Of a stretch of DNA of 11,657 nucleotides, positions 6,251 to 11,657 are shown piece after piece. The position numbers and the translations under genes were made by a program. Source of the DNA: an alpha proteobacterium 3107 (GTDB lineage Bacteria; Pseudomonadota; Alphaproteobacteria; Rhodobacterales; Rhodobacteraceae). The DNA lies in assembly GCA_001483205.1 (NCBI GenBank), contig JPPB01000265.1:1-11657 (forward strand), read 5' to 3'. Position 1 is the stretch's first letter, and each line of letters starts with the position of its first letter. Below the pieces are notes generated by a model. The model was given only the letters and a program-made list of their open reading frames with translations, ran no database searches and was not told where the DNA came from.

Positions 6251-8528
6251 CACTTACTCCACTTTCAGGGCCGTTCGCGCCCCGGATGGCGGGGCCTGTG
6301 TCTGTGTCTGTGTCGTCACAATTCAGCGTCACGATGGCGCAGGCCCCGCGATGGCGGTTGTCGGCAAAGATTTCGGCGTCAACCAGTTCCAGCGCCCCGC
6401 CGTGCTCTTCGATGATCTTGCGGACAATCGGCAGCCCCAGCCCGGTGCCCTTGTCCCGCGTCGTCACATAAGGCTCGAACAGTCTGGCCCGGTCTTCGGG
6501 CAGGCCGGGGCCGTTGTCGGCAATGCTCAGACGCGCCTGCCCGCCGGACAGGGCAAGCCGGGCGCGAATCTCGCCTGAAAACCCGGCATCATCCGAGTTA
6601 TCCACTTTATTTTCAATGGCTTCCAAGGCGTTCTTGATCAAGTTTGTCAAAGCCTGAGAGACCATGTTCTGGTCAATCCTGACCATAACCGGCTCCCCCG
6701 GCATCTCCAGTGTGATCGCGGTTGCGTCCTGCGCGGCGCGGTGCAGCAGAACCGCATCCTCGACAATCGGGCGCAAATCGCAACGGCGGATTTCCGGCTG
6801 AGGCATACGGGCAAATTGTGAAAATTCATCCACGATGCGGCGCAGGCCGTCGGTTTGCCGGATAATCACCCCGGTATACTGGTCCAGGGCTTCGGAATGG
6901 TCCCCCACCACCGGGGCCAGCTTGCGCTTTAACCGCTCTGCCGACAACTGTATCGGCGTCAGCGGGTTCTTGATTTCATGGGCAATCCGGCGCGCGACAT
7001 CCCCCCACGCCGCCAGCCGCTGCGCGGATACCAGATCAGTCACATCATCAAAGGCAATCACATATCCCTCAAGCATCCCGGAAGCATTGCGGCGGGTGGA
7101 TATTCTGACCAGCAGGTTTTCCAGCTTTCCCCTTCGGGTCAGGGGGATTTCCTGCTGCATGACCTCGCCGGACACCCCCCGCAGTTTTTTGAACAGAGGC
7201 ATAAATTCCGGCACCAGGATGCGCAGGTCTTCCGGCCCGCGGGTCTCCGGCAGACGCAAAAGCCGCTCGGCAGAGCGGTTGACGAACGTCACCTGCCCCT
7301 CGGCGTCAATGCCGATCACCCCGGCGGTCACCGATCCCAGCACCGAATCAAACAGCCGTCGGCGCCGTTCGGTGCTGCGGTTGTTCTCCAGCAAGGTCTG
7401 GCGCTGCATCTTCAACTGCCGGGTCATGCGGTTGAACAGCCGCCCGAGCATGGCAATCTCGTCGTCGCCCTCTTCCTCGATCACCTGCACGTCCAGATCG
7501 CCCGCCCCCACTTGCTGCGCCGCCCCGGCCAGCCGCCCGACAGGGCGCGACAGCCGTTCCGCAAACCACAGCCCCAGCCACACCGCCGCAAGGATCAGGA
7601 TCACCGCAAACCCCAGATAAAGCAGGCCGAACTCAAACAACAACCGCCCGCGCTCACTTTCAAGCTGCTGATAGAGGCGGACCGTTTCCTGAGTCTCATC
7701 AAGCAGGTTCAGGATGTCGCCGTCCACCTCTCGGCTGACATACAGCAACCGGTCGGCAAACCCGTCCAGAGACACCAGCGCCCTGAACTCATTGTTGTCC
7801 CAATCCTGAATGATGACGGTCTCGCCTGTTTTGGCACGGGCAATCTGTTCCGTCTGCGGGGCCTCGAAATCGAACAGGTAAGAGCGTTCCCCCCGGGCGC
7901 GGATACCGGCACCACCGTCGATGACAAAGGCCTCGCGAAGCCCGCGCTGCACCAGCGCCTGACCTTGTGTAAGAATTTGCCGCAAATCACTGTCAGGTAA
8001 AAGGAAATTGACGTTGCGCGCGGTATTGAGATAGGCCGCCAGTGCCTCGGCATCCTGGGTCAGGTCACGGCGGTGTTCGGCCTCATAAGCCTCGGCGGCG
8101 GCAAGGGACGTGCCGACAACCTGCCGCACCCGGTCGGAAAACCAGCCCTCAAGGCCGAAATTCACCGTGATCGCGGCAAAAATCGCCACCAGCACCGTGG
8201 GCATCAGCGCAACAAAGGCGAAAACCCCGGTCAGGCGCAAATGCAGCCGGGAACCGGCGGATTTGGCGCGCCGGGCCGACACCATCTGCGCCACCCGGTG
8301 CAGCACAAGCGCGGCCACGACCAGAATATAGATCATATCGGCCAGAAGGATCAGCCGCAGGGTAAGCGTGTTGCCGCCCTGATTGAGCGGCCCGAGGACC
8401 ATAAAAGTCGATACCGCCAGCACCGGGCCGAGAATCACCAGCCCCAGAGTGGCGAAATTCTGAAGCGCGCGCTGTCTGCGCAAACGCAGCAGCCTGTCTA
8501 ATGTTGCTCGTCTTGCCAAGCTCGGCAC
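6243..8528 (-). CDS. ntrY: Membrane sensor histidine kinase NtrY
   Basis: NtrY is the inner-membrane kinase that phosphorylates NtrX. The protein is 761 aa. Membrane segments lie at about 25-47, 57-78 and 98-124. An extracytoplasmic sensing region of about 170 residues follows, then a fourth segment at about 297-324. Next come HAMP (about 325-380), PAS (about 388-500), HisKA with H517 in [15 protein letters not shown], and HATPase_c with N629/N633 (LTNLIKNALEA), DNGPGLP (671-677) and GTGLGLP (694-700). All kinase motifs are intact. The start is GTG at 8528, with GAGG 7 nt upstream; there is no in-frame ATG close by. The C-terminus is a short Asp/Thr tail (DDTDTDTG, 738-745) encoded by three TGTGTC units on the plus strand (6297-6314). 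It lies 95 bp after ntrC and overlaps ntrX. Confidence 0.96.
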   Translation of the reverse strand: MPSLARRATLDRLLRLRRQRALQNFATLGLVILGPVLAVSTFMVLGPLNQGGNTLTLRLILLADMIYILVVAALVLHRVAQMVSARRAKSAGSRLHLRLTGVFAFVALMPTVLVAIFAAITVNFGLEGWFSDRVRQVVGTSLAAAEAYEAEHRRDLTQDAEALAAYLNTARNVNFLLPDSDLRQILTQGQALVQRGLREAFVIDGGAGIRARGERSYLFDFEAPQTEQIARAKTGETVIIQDWDNNEFRALVSLDGFADRLLYVSREVDGDILNLLDETQETVRLYQQLESERGRLLFEFGLLYLGFAVILILAAVWLGLWFAERLSRPVGRLAGAAQQVGAGDLDVQVIEEEGDDEIAMLGRLFNRMTRQLKMQRQTLLENNRSTERRRRLFDSVLGSVTAGVIGIDAEGQVTFVNRSAERLLRLPETRGPEDLRILVPEFMPLFKKLRGVSGEVMQQEIPLTRRGKLENLLVRISTRRNASGMLEGYVIAFDDVTDLVSAQRLAAWGDVARRIAHEIKNPLTPIQLSAERLKRKLAPVVGDHSEALDQYTGVIIRQTDGLRRIVDEFSQFARMPQPEIRRCDLRPIVEDAVLLHRAAQDATAITLEMPGEPVMVRIDQNMVSQALTNLIKNALEAIENKVDNSDDAGFSGEIRARLALSGGQARLSIADNGPGLPEDRARLFEPYVTTRDKGTGLGLPIVRKIIEEHGGALELVDAEIFADNRHRGACAIVTLNCDDTDTDTGPAIRGANGPESGVSDE
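6297..6314. repeat. Hexanucleotide tandem repeat (TGTGTC)x3 in ntrY
   Basis: Three perfect copies of TGTGTC on the plus strand encode alternating Asp-Thr near the NtrY C-terminus, after the last ATPase motif. Changes in unit number would keep the frame and only lengthen or shorten an apparently non-conserved tail. Confidence 0.7.
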
Positions 8529-8554
8529 GGACCGACCTCATATTATGGTGCCGC

Positions 8555-8593
8555 CAATACACCGCGCCGCACCCCATGGCGGCGGCTGTATTG
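8555..8593. repeat. Inverted repeat in ntrC-ntrY gap
   Basis: The outer arms CAATACA (8555-8561) and TGTATTG (8587-8593) pair perfectly over 7 bp. The inner sequence is GC-rich and can continue the stem with bulges (CCGC and GCC on one side with GGCG and GGC on the other). In minus-strand RNA this would be a strong imperfect stem-loop between ntrC (stop 8624) and ntrY (start 8528). It lacks a downstream U run. It could reduce ntrY expression relative to ntrC, mark an RNA cleavage point, or be an operator. The gap contains no convincing promoter hexamers. Confidence 0.4.
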
Positions 8594-8623
8594 ATCCCTG
8601 TTGGCCACCCTTATGTTGCCTAT

Positions 8624-10000
8624 TTACATCAACTTGCGGCGGCGTGTCACGCGAATATCCAGCTCTTTCATCTTCTTGCGCAAGGTATTGCGGTTAATTC
8701 CCAGTAAATTCGCGCATTTGGCCTGATTTCCGCCGGTTTCATCGAGTGAAATTTCGATCAGGGGGCGCTCTATTTCGCGCAGGATTCGCTGATACAGCCC
8801 CGGCGAGGGCAGCTCCCCGTCCCCGTGCAGGCCGAAATGACGCCGCAGGTGGCGTTCGATGGTCGCGCTCAGCATTTCGTCCCCTTCGCCACCGCCGCCG
8901 CCCGGTCCCGCGCCCCCGGCCCCGCCCCCTGTCGCCGCGCCGATCTCTGCCACCGTCACCGGGTCGTCGCCGCCGGTCATGGTCAGGTTGCGCACCGCGT
9001 ATGCCAGTTGCCGCACATTGCCGGGCCAGCGAAACCCGCGCGCAAAGGCCACCGCCTCATCGCTCATCCGGCGCGGCCTCAGCCCCTCTTCCCGGCCAAG
9101 GGCCATGAAATGCTCGATCAGCAGCGGGATGTCCTCGACCCTTTCGCAGAGGGCCGGAACGCTCAGCGCAACCCCGTCCAGCCTGTAGAACAGATCATCG
9201 CGCAACCCGCCATCCGACAGGCACACCCGCAAATCGGCGCGGCTGGCGGTGATCACCCGTGGCGCAGGCCGGGGCAAGGCATCAAGCAACCGCACCGTCA
9301 GCGCCTGCGCCTCGGGGCCGAAATCGGACACCTCATCAATCAGCAGCGTCCCGCCCCGCGCCTGTGCCGCGCGGTCGCGCAAGGCGGCGACATCCGCGCC
9401 GACGGCGGCATCAACGATGACAAACGGATGCGGGCCGCGCTCGCTCAGGTCGTGAATTGTTTTGGCAATCAGGGATTTGCCCGCGCCGCTCTCGCCCCTG
9501 ATCAGGATCGGAATATCGGCGTTCATCACCCGTGCGATCCGGCGATAGAGCGCCTGCATCGGGGCCGAACGCCCCACCAGCGGCAATGTATCCGTGCGCG
9601 CCTGTGCCGGCGGTGCAGCCTCTCTGCCGGGGATGGTCTTGCGGGCCAGCGCGCGGGCCGATTTGCGCATCAGTTCCGGCAGGTCGAACGGCTTGGGCAG
9701 ATAGTCGAACGCTTTCGCCTCTGCCGCCTGAATCGCGGTCAGGATGGTGTTTCGCGCCGAGATGACGATCACCGGCAGGTCAGAACGCTCCCGCGCGATT
9801 TGGGGAATGATCTCCAGCCCGTTTCCGTCCGGCATCACCACATCGGTGATCACCAGATCGCCCTTGCCCTCGTTCACCCAGCGCAAGAGGGTCAGAAGGG
9901 AAGAGGTCGCATGAACCCGGCACCCCGCCCGGCTCAGCGCCTGGCTCAGCACCGTTCGGATGGTCCGGTCGTCATCGGCGATCAATACGGTTCCGTCCAT
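8624..10000 (-). CDS. ntrC: Nitrogen regulation response regulator NtrC (Rhodobacter type, lacks GAFTGA)
   Basis: NtrC is the DNA-binding regulator phosphorylated by NtrB under nitrogen limitation. The protein is 458 aa. The receiver domain (1-118) has acidic residues 9-11, phosphoacceptor D53 (ITDVVMPDG) and K103. The AAA+ domain has Walker A GESGAGKS (169-176), Walker B LLIDEVSD (219-226) and WPGNVRQL (325-332). The stretch between the two Walker motifs is short and has no GAFTGA loop (residues 195-218 read [19 protein letters not shown] and on). This matches Rhodobacter capsulatus NtrC, which activates the housekeeping polymerase rather than sigma54. A Gly-rich linker (358-373) joins to a Fis-type HTH at about 424-446 ([20 protein letters not shown]). 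The frame opens upstream to 10225, but the ATG at 10000 has AGGA 8 nt upstream and gives the proper receiver N-terminus. It overlaps ntrB by 19 bp. Confidence 0.96.
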   Translation of the reverse strand: MDGTVLIADDDRTIRTVLSQALSRAGCRVHATSSLLTLLRWVNEGKGDLVITDVVMPDGNGLEIIPQIARERSDLPVIVISARNTILTAIQAAEAKAFDYLPKPFDLPELMRKSARALARKTIPGREAAPPAQARTDTLPLVGRSAPMQALYRRIARVMNADIPILIRGESGAGKSLIAKTIHDLSERGPHPFVIVDAAVGADVAALRDRAAQARGGTLLIDEVSDFGPEAQALTVRLLDALPRPAPRVITASRADLRVCLSDGGLRDDLFYRLDGVALSVPALCERVEDIPLLIEHFMALGREEGLRPRRMSDEAVAFARGFRWPGNVRQLAYAVRNLTMTGGDDPVTVAEIGAATGGGAGGAGPGGGGGEGDEMLSATIERHLRRHFGLHGDGELPSPGLYQRILREIERPLIEISLDETGGNQAKCANLLGINRNTLRKKMKELDIRVTRRRKLM

Positions 10001-11088
10001 GCACTTTTTCCTGTCTTTCCGGGGGCCGCGGGAAGGGAAACGGTAAAGACGGTATGGCCGGGTCTGCTCTCGACGGCAACCTGACCGCCATGGCCGCTGA
10101 CGATTCTGTTGACCAGTGCCAGCCCGAGGCCGACACCGTTTTCCCGGCCAGAAACAAAGGGGGTGAAAAGCGCCCCGGCGATGTCGGGGGGCACGCCGGG
10201 GCCGTTGTCGATAATGTCCACGCACAAGGGCGCGGGCCGCATCCGCCCCAGATCATCCTGCACCCGCAGGCCGTGGTCATAGCGGCTGCGGATACGGATG
10301 GTGCCGCCCTTGGTGTTCCCGACCGCCTCTGCCGCGTTTTTCAGCAGGTTCAGAAACACCTGCAACAGTTGGTCCGGGTCGCCGATTGCCTCCGGCAGGG
10401 ACGGGTCATATTCCTCGGGGATCGGCACATTCGGGGCAAGGCCGAGCAGTGCGGATTGCCGCGCCCGGTCCAGCACGTCGTGCAGGTTGAACGGGCGGCT
10501 GTCGGGCGACAGCGGGTTGCCGAATTGCTCTACCCGCTCCAGCAGTCTCGAGATGCGTTTTGTTTCCGACACGATCATATCGGTCAGTTCCTGCCCGCTT
10601 TCGCCGAGCGACATCGACAGGAGCTGCGCCGCCCCGGTGATCCCGGCCAGCGGGTTCTTGATTTCATGGGCCAGCATGTCGGCCAGACCGATGGCAGAGC
10701 GGGCGGCGGGGCCGGGTGCCGCACCATGGCCCTTGTCGCGGGCCTCATCAGCGGGGGGGAGCAGCAGCAGGAGCGTTGCCGGGGTGCCGTCGTCGCCGTC
10801 AAGGGGTGAAAGCTCTGCCCTGAAGCGGAGTTCCCCGCGCCCCGGCGGGCGGAGTGTCAGGTCGTGAACCGTCAGCGGCGCGCGCCCGTCGATGACCCGG
10901 CGGAGTGCGGCGGATAATCGTTGGCCGCCGCCCGCGTGGTCCGCAAATGCGCTGCCGAGCAGGGCTTTTTGCGAGCGATTGAGGAAGGCCTCTGCCGCCG
11001 GATTCGCCGCGCTGATCCTGCCGCCCGCGTCAATGTGCAGCGCAGGCAGCGGCAATGCTGACCAAAGGGCCTCTGTCCGGACCATCAT
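9982..11088 (-). CDS. ntrB: Nitrogen regulation sensor histidine kinase NtrB (GlnL)
   Basis: NtrB is a soluble kinase/phosphatase that sets NtrC phosphorylation under PII (GlnB) control. The protein is 368 aa. An N-terminal PAS domain covers about 5-110 ([26 protein letters not shown]). HisKA has H141 in [20 protein letters not shown]. HATPase_c has N247/N251 ([14 protein letters not shown]), DNGPGVP (294-300) and GVGLGLAL (318-325). There are no membrane segments. The frame is open to 11385, but the extra residues look non-native. The ATG at 11088 has GGAG 8 nt upstream and gives the family-like N-terminus. An ATG at 11085, and one at 11109 without a properly spaced ribosome site, are alternatives. 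Upstream is a 569-bp non-coding stretch instead of the expected dusB. Confidence 0.95.
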   Translation of the reverse strand: MMVRTEALWSALPLPALHIDAGGRISAANPAAEAFLNRSQKALLGSAFADHAGGGQRLSAALRRVIDGRAPLTVHDLTLRPPGRGELRFRAELSPLDGDDGTPATLLLLLPPADEARDKGHGAAPGPAARSAIGLADMLAHEIKNPLAGITGAAQLLSMSLGESGQELTDMIVSETKRISRLLERVEQFGNPLSPDSRPFNLHDVLDRARQSALLGLAPNVPIPEEYDPSLPEAIGDPDQLLQVFLNLLKNAAEAVGNTKGGTIRIRSRYDHGLRVQDDLGRMRPAPLCVDIIDNGPGVPPDIAGALFTPFVSGRENGVGLGLALVNRIVSGHGGQVAVESRPGHTVFTVSLPAAPGKTGKSAWTEPY

Positions 11089-11216
11089 GTCGCACGCTCC
11101 GCTTTGCATCCTGCCGTCGGGGGGCTTTGCCTGCTTGCGGCCCCTCATAGAGGAAATCGCCGGCGTTGTCACTTCGTCCGGTGGCAGGCGGGGGGTGGGG
11201 GCCGGACCGGAAAAGG

Positions 11217-11261
11217 GGGCGGGACGGGTTGGCCAGTGATGCGCCCATATGCAGAGGTCTT
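11217..11261 (+). repeat. 45-bp repeat, arm A (inverted partner at 11522-11566)
   Basis: This stretch, starting GGGCGGGACGGGTTGGCC and ending ATATGCAGAGGTCTT, matches the reverse complement of 11522-11566 at 43 of 45 positions. The differences are two adjacent bases (GT versus CC). It carries the ATGCAGAGGTCTT core shared with the left-end element at 128-141 but lacks the preceding GCCCGGCG hairpin and the following CCGCGG palindrome. It is a partial copy of the composite repeat. It lies 129 bp upstream of the ntrB start. Confidence 0.8.
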
Positions 11262-11282
11262 CCGAAAGGCCGCGTCCGGCCT
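11262..11282 (+). repeat. CCGAAAGGCCGCGTCCGGCC box, copy 1
   Basis: The 20-mer CCGAAAGGCCGCGTCCGGCC directly follows repeat arm A. Within it AGGCCG-CGTC-CGGCCT (11267-11282) forms a small hairpin with a tetraloop. The reverse complement of the same 20-mer occurs at about 11598-11617, outside repeat arm B, so the module order differs between the copies. Read on the minus strand, the GC stem is followed by TTT. Confidence 0.6.
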
Positions 11283-11340
11283 GTCCGGGGCGGGTTTGCC
11301 CCCCATGCAGGCCGGGCGCGGGTTTTGCCTCTTTCCCGGA

Positions 11341-11377
11341 ATGTAAGGGCTTACATTTTCGGTGAAAGCGCTTACAT
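11341..11377. promoter_or_regulatory. Tandem LacI/GalR-type operator-like palindromes
   Basis: Site 1 is ATGTAAGGGCTTACAT (11341-11356), with perfect 7-bp arms around a GG centre. Site 2 is GTGAAAGCGCTTACAT (11362-11377), with the CG centre typical of LacI-family operators and two deviations from the palindrome ATGTAAGCGCTTACAT. The two 16-mers are offset by exactly 21 bp, two helical turns, so two repressor dimers would sit on the same face of the DNA. They lie about 250-290 bp upstream of ntrB. No LacI-type regulator or sugar gene is in the window. The sequence match is clear; binding is inferred from the family's known motif. Confidence 0.5.
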
Positions 11378-11438
11378 CCCTGCAACAGCGCCCTGACAGG
11401 ACCGGGGTTAGAGGCCGTGATCGATTTTACGGTGTTAT

Positions 11439-11444
11439 ATTATA
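11439..11444 (-). promoter_or_regulatory. Possible -10 element (TATAAT) upstream of ntrB
   Basis: A perfect TATAAT on the minus strand sits in an AT-rich island unusual for this GC-rich region. At 16-18 bp upstream there is no TTGACA-like hexamer. That position is occupied instead by the palindrome 11461-11476, as expected if a regulator binds over the -35 region. A start near 11432 would leave a leader of roughly 345 nt before ntrB, with the LacI-like sites downstream of the start. The complementary plus strand also reads TATATT/TATTAT, so direction is uncertain. Confidence 0.3.
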
Positions 11445-11460
11445 TGTCAGAGATGCTGCC

Positions 11461-11500
11461 CTTATCCGCGGATAAGCCTCAACCTTACCCGCGGGTAAGG
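11461..11500. promoter_or_regulatory. Pair of CCGCGG-centred perfect palindromes
   Basis: CTTATCCGCGGATAAG (11461-11476, 16 bp) and CCTTACCCGCGGGTAAGG (11483-11500, 18 bp) are both perfect palindromes of one motif, TTAYCCGCGGRTAA. Their centres are 23 bp apart. A third member with one mismatched pair lies at 144-161. Paired dyads next to an AT-rich hexamer suggest an operator region for an unidentified dimeric regulator. As they follow the repeat core, they may instead be structural parts of the dispersed element. Confidence 0.5.
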
Positions 11501-11521
11501 TATGGCCTGATTTGCGGGGCC

Positions 11522-11566
11522 AAGACCTCTGCATATGGGCGCATCGGTGGCCAACCCGTCCCGCCC
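11522..11566 (-). repeat. 45-bp repeat, arm B
   Basis: This is the inverted partner of 11217-11261 at 43 of 45 matching positions. Together the arms enclose 260 bp (11262-11521) that contain the LacI-like sites, the TATAAT hexamer and the two CCGCGG palindromes. No target-site duplication is visible beside the arms. Confidence 0.8.
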
Positions 11567-11657
11567 GGCGGAACGCCGGGCCGCGCCGACCCGTGCGGGC
11601 CGGACGCGGCCTTTCGGGGTGTTCGCGCATCTGTCGCGGCGAGACACCTGCCCGGCG

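Larger units (their letters stand above)
11461..11581 (-). repeat. Right copy of composite intergenic repeat
   Basis: Reading the minus strand from 11581 downward the modules come in the same order as at 81-161. First is a hairpin with GCCCGGCG and CGCCGGGC arms and a 3-nt loop (11581-11563). Next is the core ATGCAGAGGTCTTGG (11534-11520). After 19 nt comes the palindrome CCTTACCCGCGGGTAAGG (11500-11483), and then a second palindrome (11476-11461). It differs from the left copy by a 19-nt insert between core and palindrome and by the extra palindrome. It is inverted relative to the left copy. Confidence 0.6.
11089..11657. other. 569-bp non-coding region upstream of ntrB
   Basis: I see no credible gene here on either strand. 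The open frames present are short, Arg/Pro/Gly-rich translations of GC-rich DNA with no domain signature and run through the repeats. The region holds the repeat arms, hairpins and operator-like sites listed separately. The stretch 11567-11657 adds only the second copy of the CCGAAAGGCC box (about 11598-11617, as reverse complement). The stretch 11110-11216 is GC-rich with nothing recognisable. Confidence 0.6.

Noticed and set aside
10001..10225. N-terminal extension of NtrC to 10225
   Set aside because: It is the shadow of the ntrB 3' coding region. The receiver domain begins exactly at the ATG at 10000, which has AGGA upstream.
11089..11385. N-terminal extension of NtrB to 11385 (about 99 residues)
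   Set aside because: Composition is unlike a conserved domain, it runs through repeat arm A, and the ATG at 11088 has a proper GGAG site and the expected N-terminus.
11427..11630. 67-codon minus-strand open frame upstream of ntrB
   Set aside because: Arg/Pro-rich translation of repeat DNA that crosses the hairpin, the core and both palindromes, with no family resemblance. The repeat explains its openness.
1..11657. CRISPR array, tRNA, rRNA, insertion sequence, toxin-antitoxin or defence genes
   Set aside because: No regularly spaced repeats, no cloverleaf or rRNA-like stretch, no transposase or integrase motifs, and no unassigned coding region large enough was seen.

Overview
The window is high-GC, gene-dense DNA with one operon-like block, all on the minus strand. 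Reading from right to left the genes are ntrB, ntrC, ntrY, ntrX, trkA, trkH, hfq and hflX. This order, the NtrC lacking a GAFTGA loop, and the short Hfq together point to an alphaproteobacterium, most likely Rhodobacterales (Rhodobacteraceae). No genus can be named from what is visible.

Layout by coordinate: 1-184 is non-coding, with two GC-rich hairpins and a palindromic motif. hflX (185-1462) overlaps hfq (1459-1713). A 159-bp gap (1714-1872) with a weak possible promoter precedes trkH (1873-3378), which lies 3 bp after trkA (3382-4758). A 70-bp gap with a stem-loop separates trkA from ntrX (4829-6250), which overlaps ntrY (6243-8528) by 8 bp. A 95-bp gap with an inverted repeat separates ntrY from ntrC (8624-10000), which overlaps ntrB (9982-11088) by 19 bp. 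The region 11089-11657 is non-coding as far as I can see and is rich in repeats and operator-like palindromes.

How the genes work together: NtrB/NtrC is the cytoplasmic nitrogen-status two-component pair, and NtrY/NtrX is the membrane-linked paralogous pair. TrkA/TrkH is the K+ uptake system (K+ is the counter-ion of glutamate pools). Hfq (sRNA chaperone) and HflX (ribosome-associated GTPase) add post-transcriptional control. Overlaps and short gaps suggest translational coupling within ntrBC, ntrYX, trkAH and hfq-hflX, with possible internal promoters or processing sites in the gaps before ntrY, trkA and hfq.

The least ordinary part is the non-coding DNA at the two ends. A composite repeat occurs at 81-161 on the plus strand and, in the same internal order but inverted, at 11581-11461. 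It consists of a GCCCGGCG/CGCCGGGC hairpin, an ATGC(G)AGAGGTCTTG core and a CCTTACCCGCGGRTAAGG palindrome. The whole ntr-trk-hfq block therefore sits between inverted copies. A partial third copy at 11217-11261 forms a 43/45 inverted repeat with 11522-11566. That pair encloses about 260 bp holding two LacI-type operator-like palindromes exactly 21 bp apart and a perfect TATAAT hexamer. The dusB (nifR3) gene usually found just upstream of ntrB in Rhodobacter is not present in the 569 bp upstream of ntrB here.
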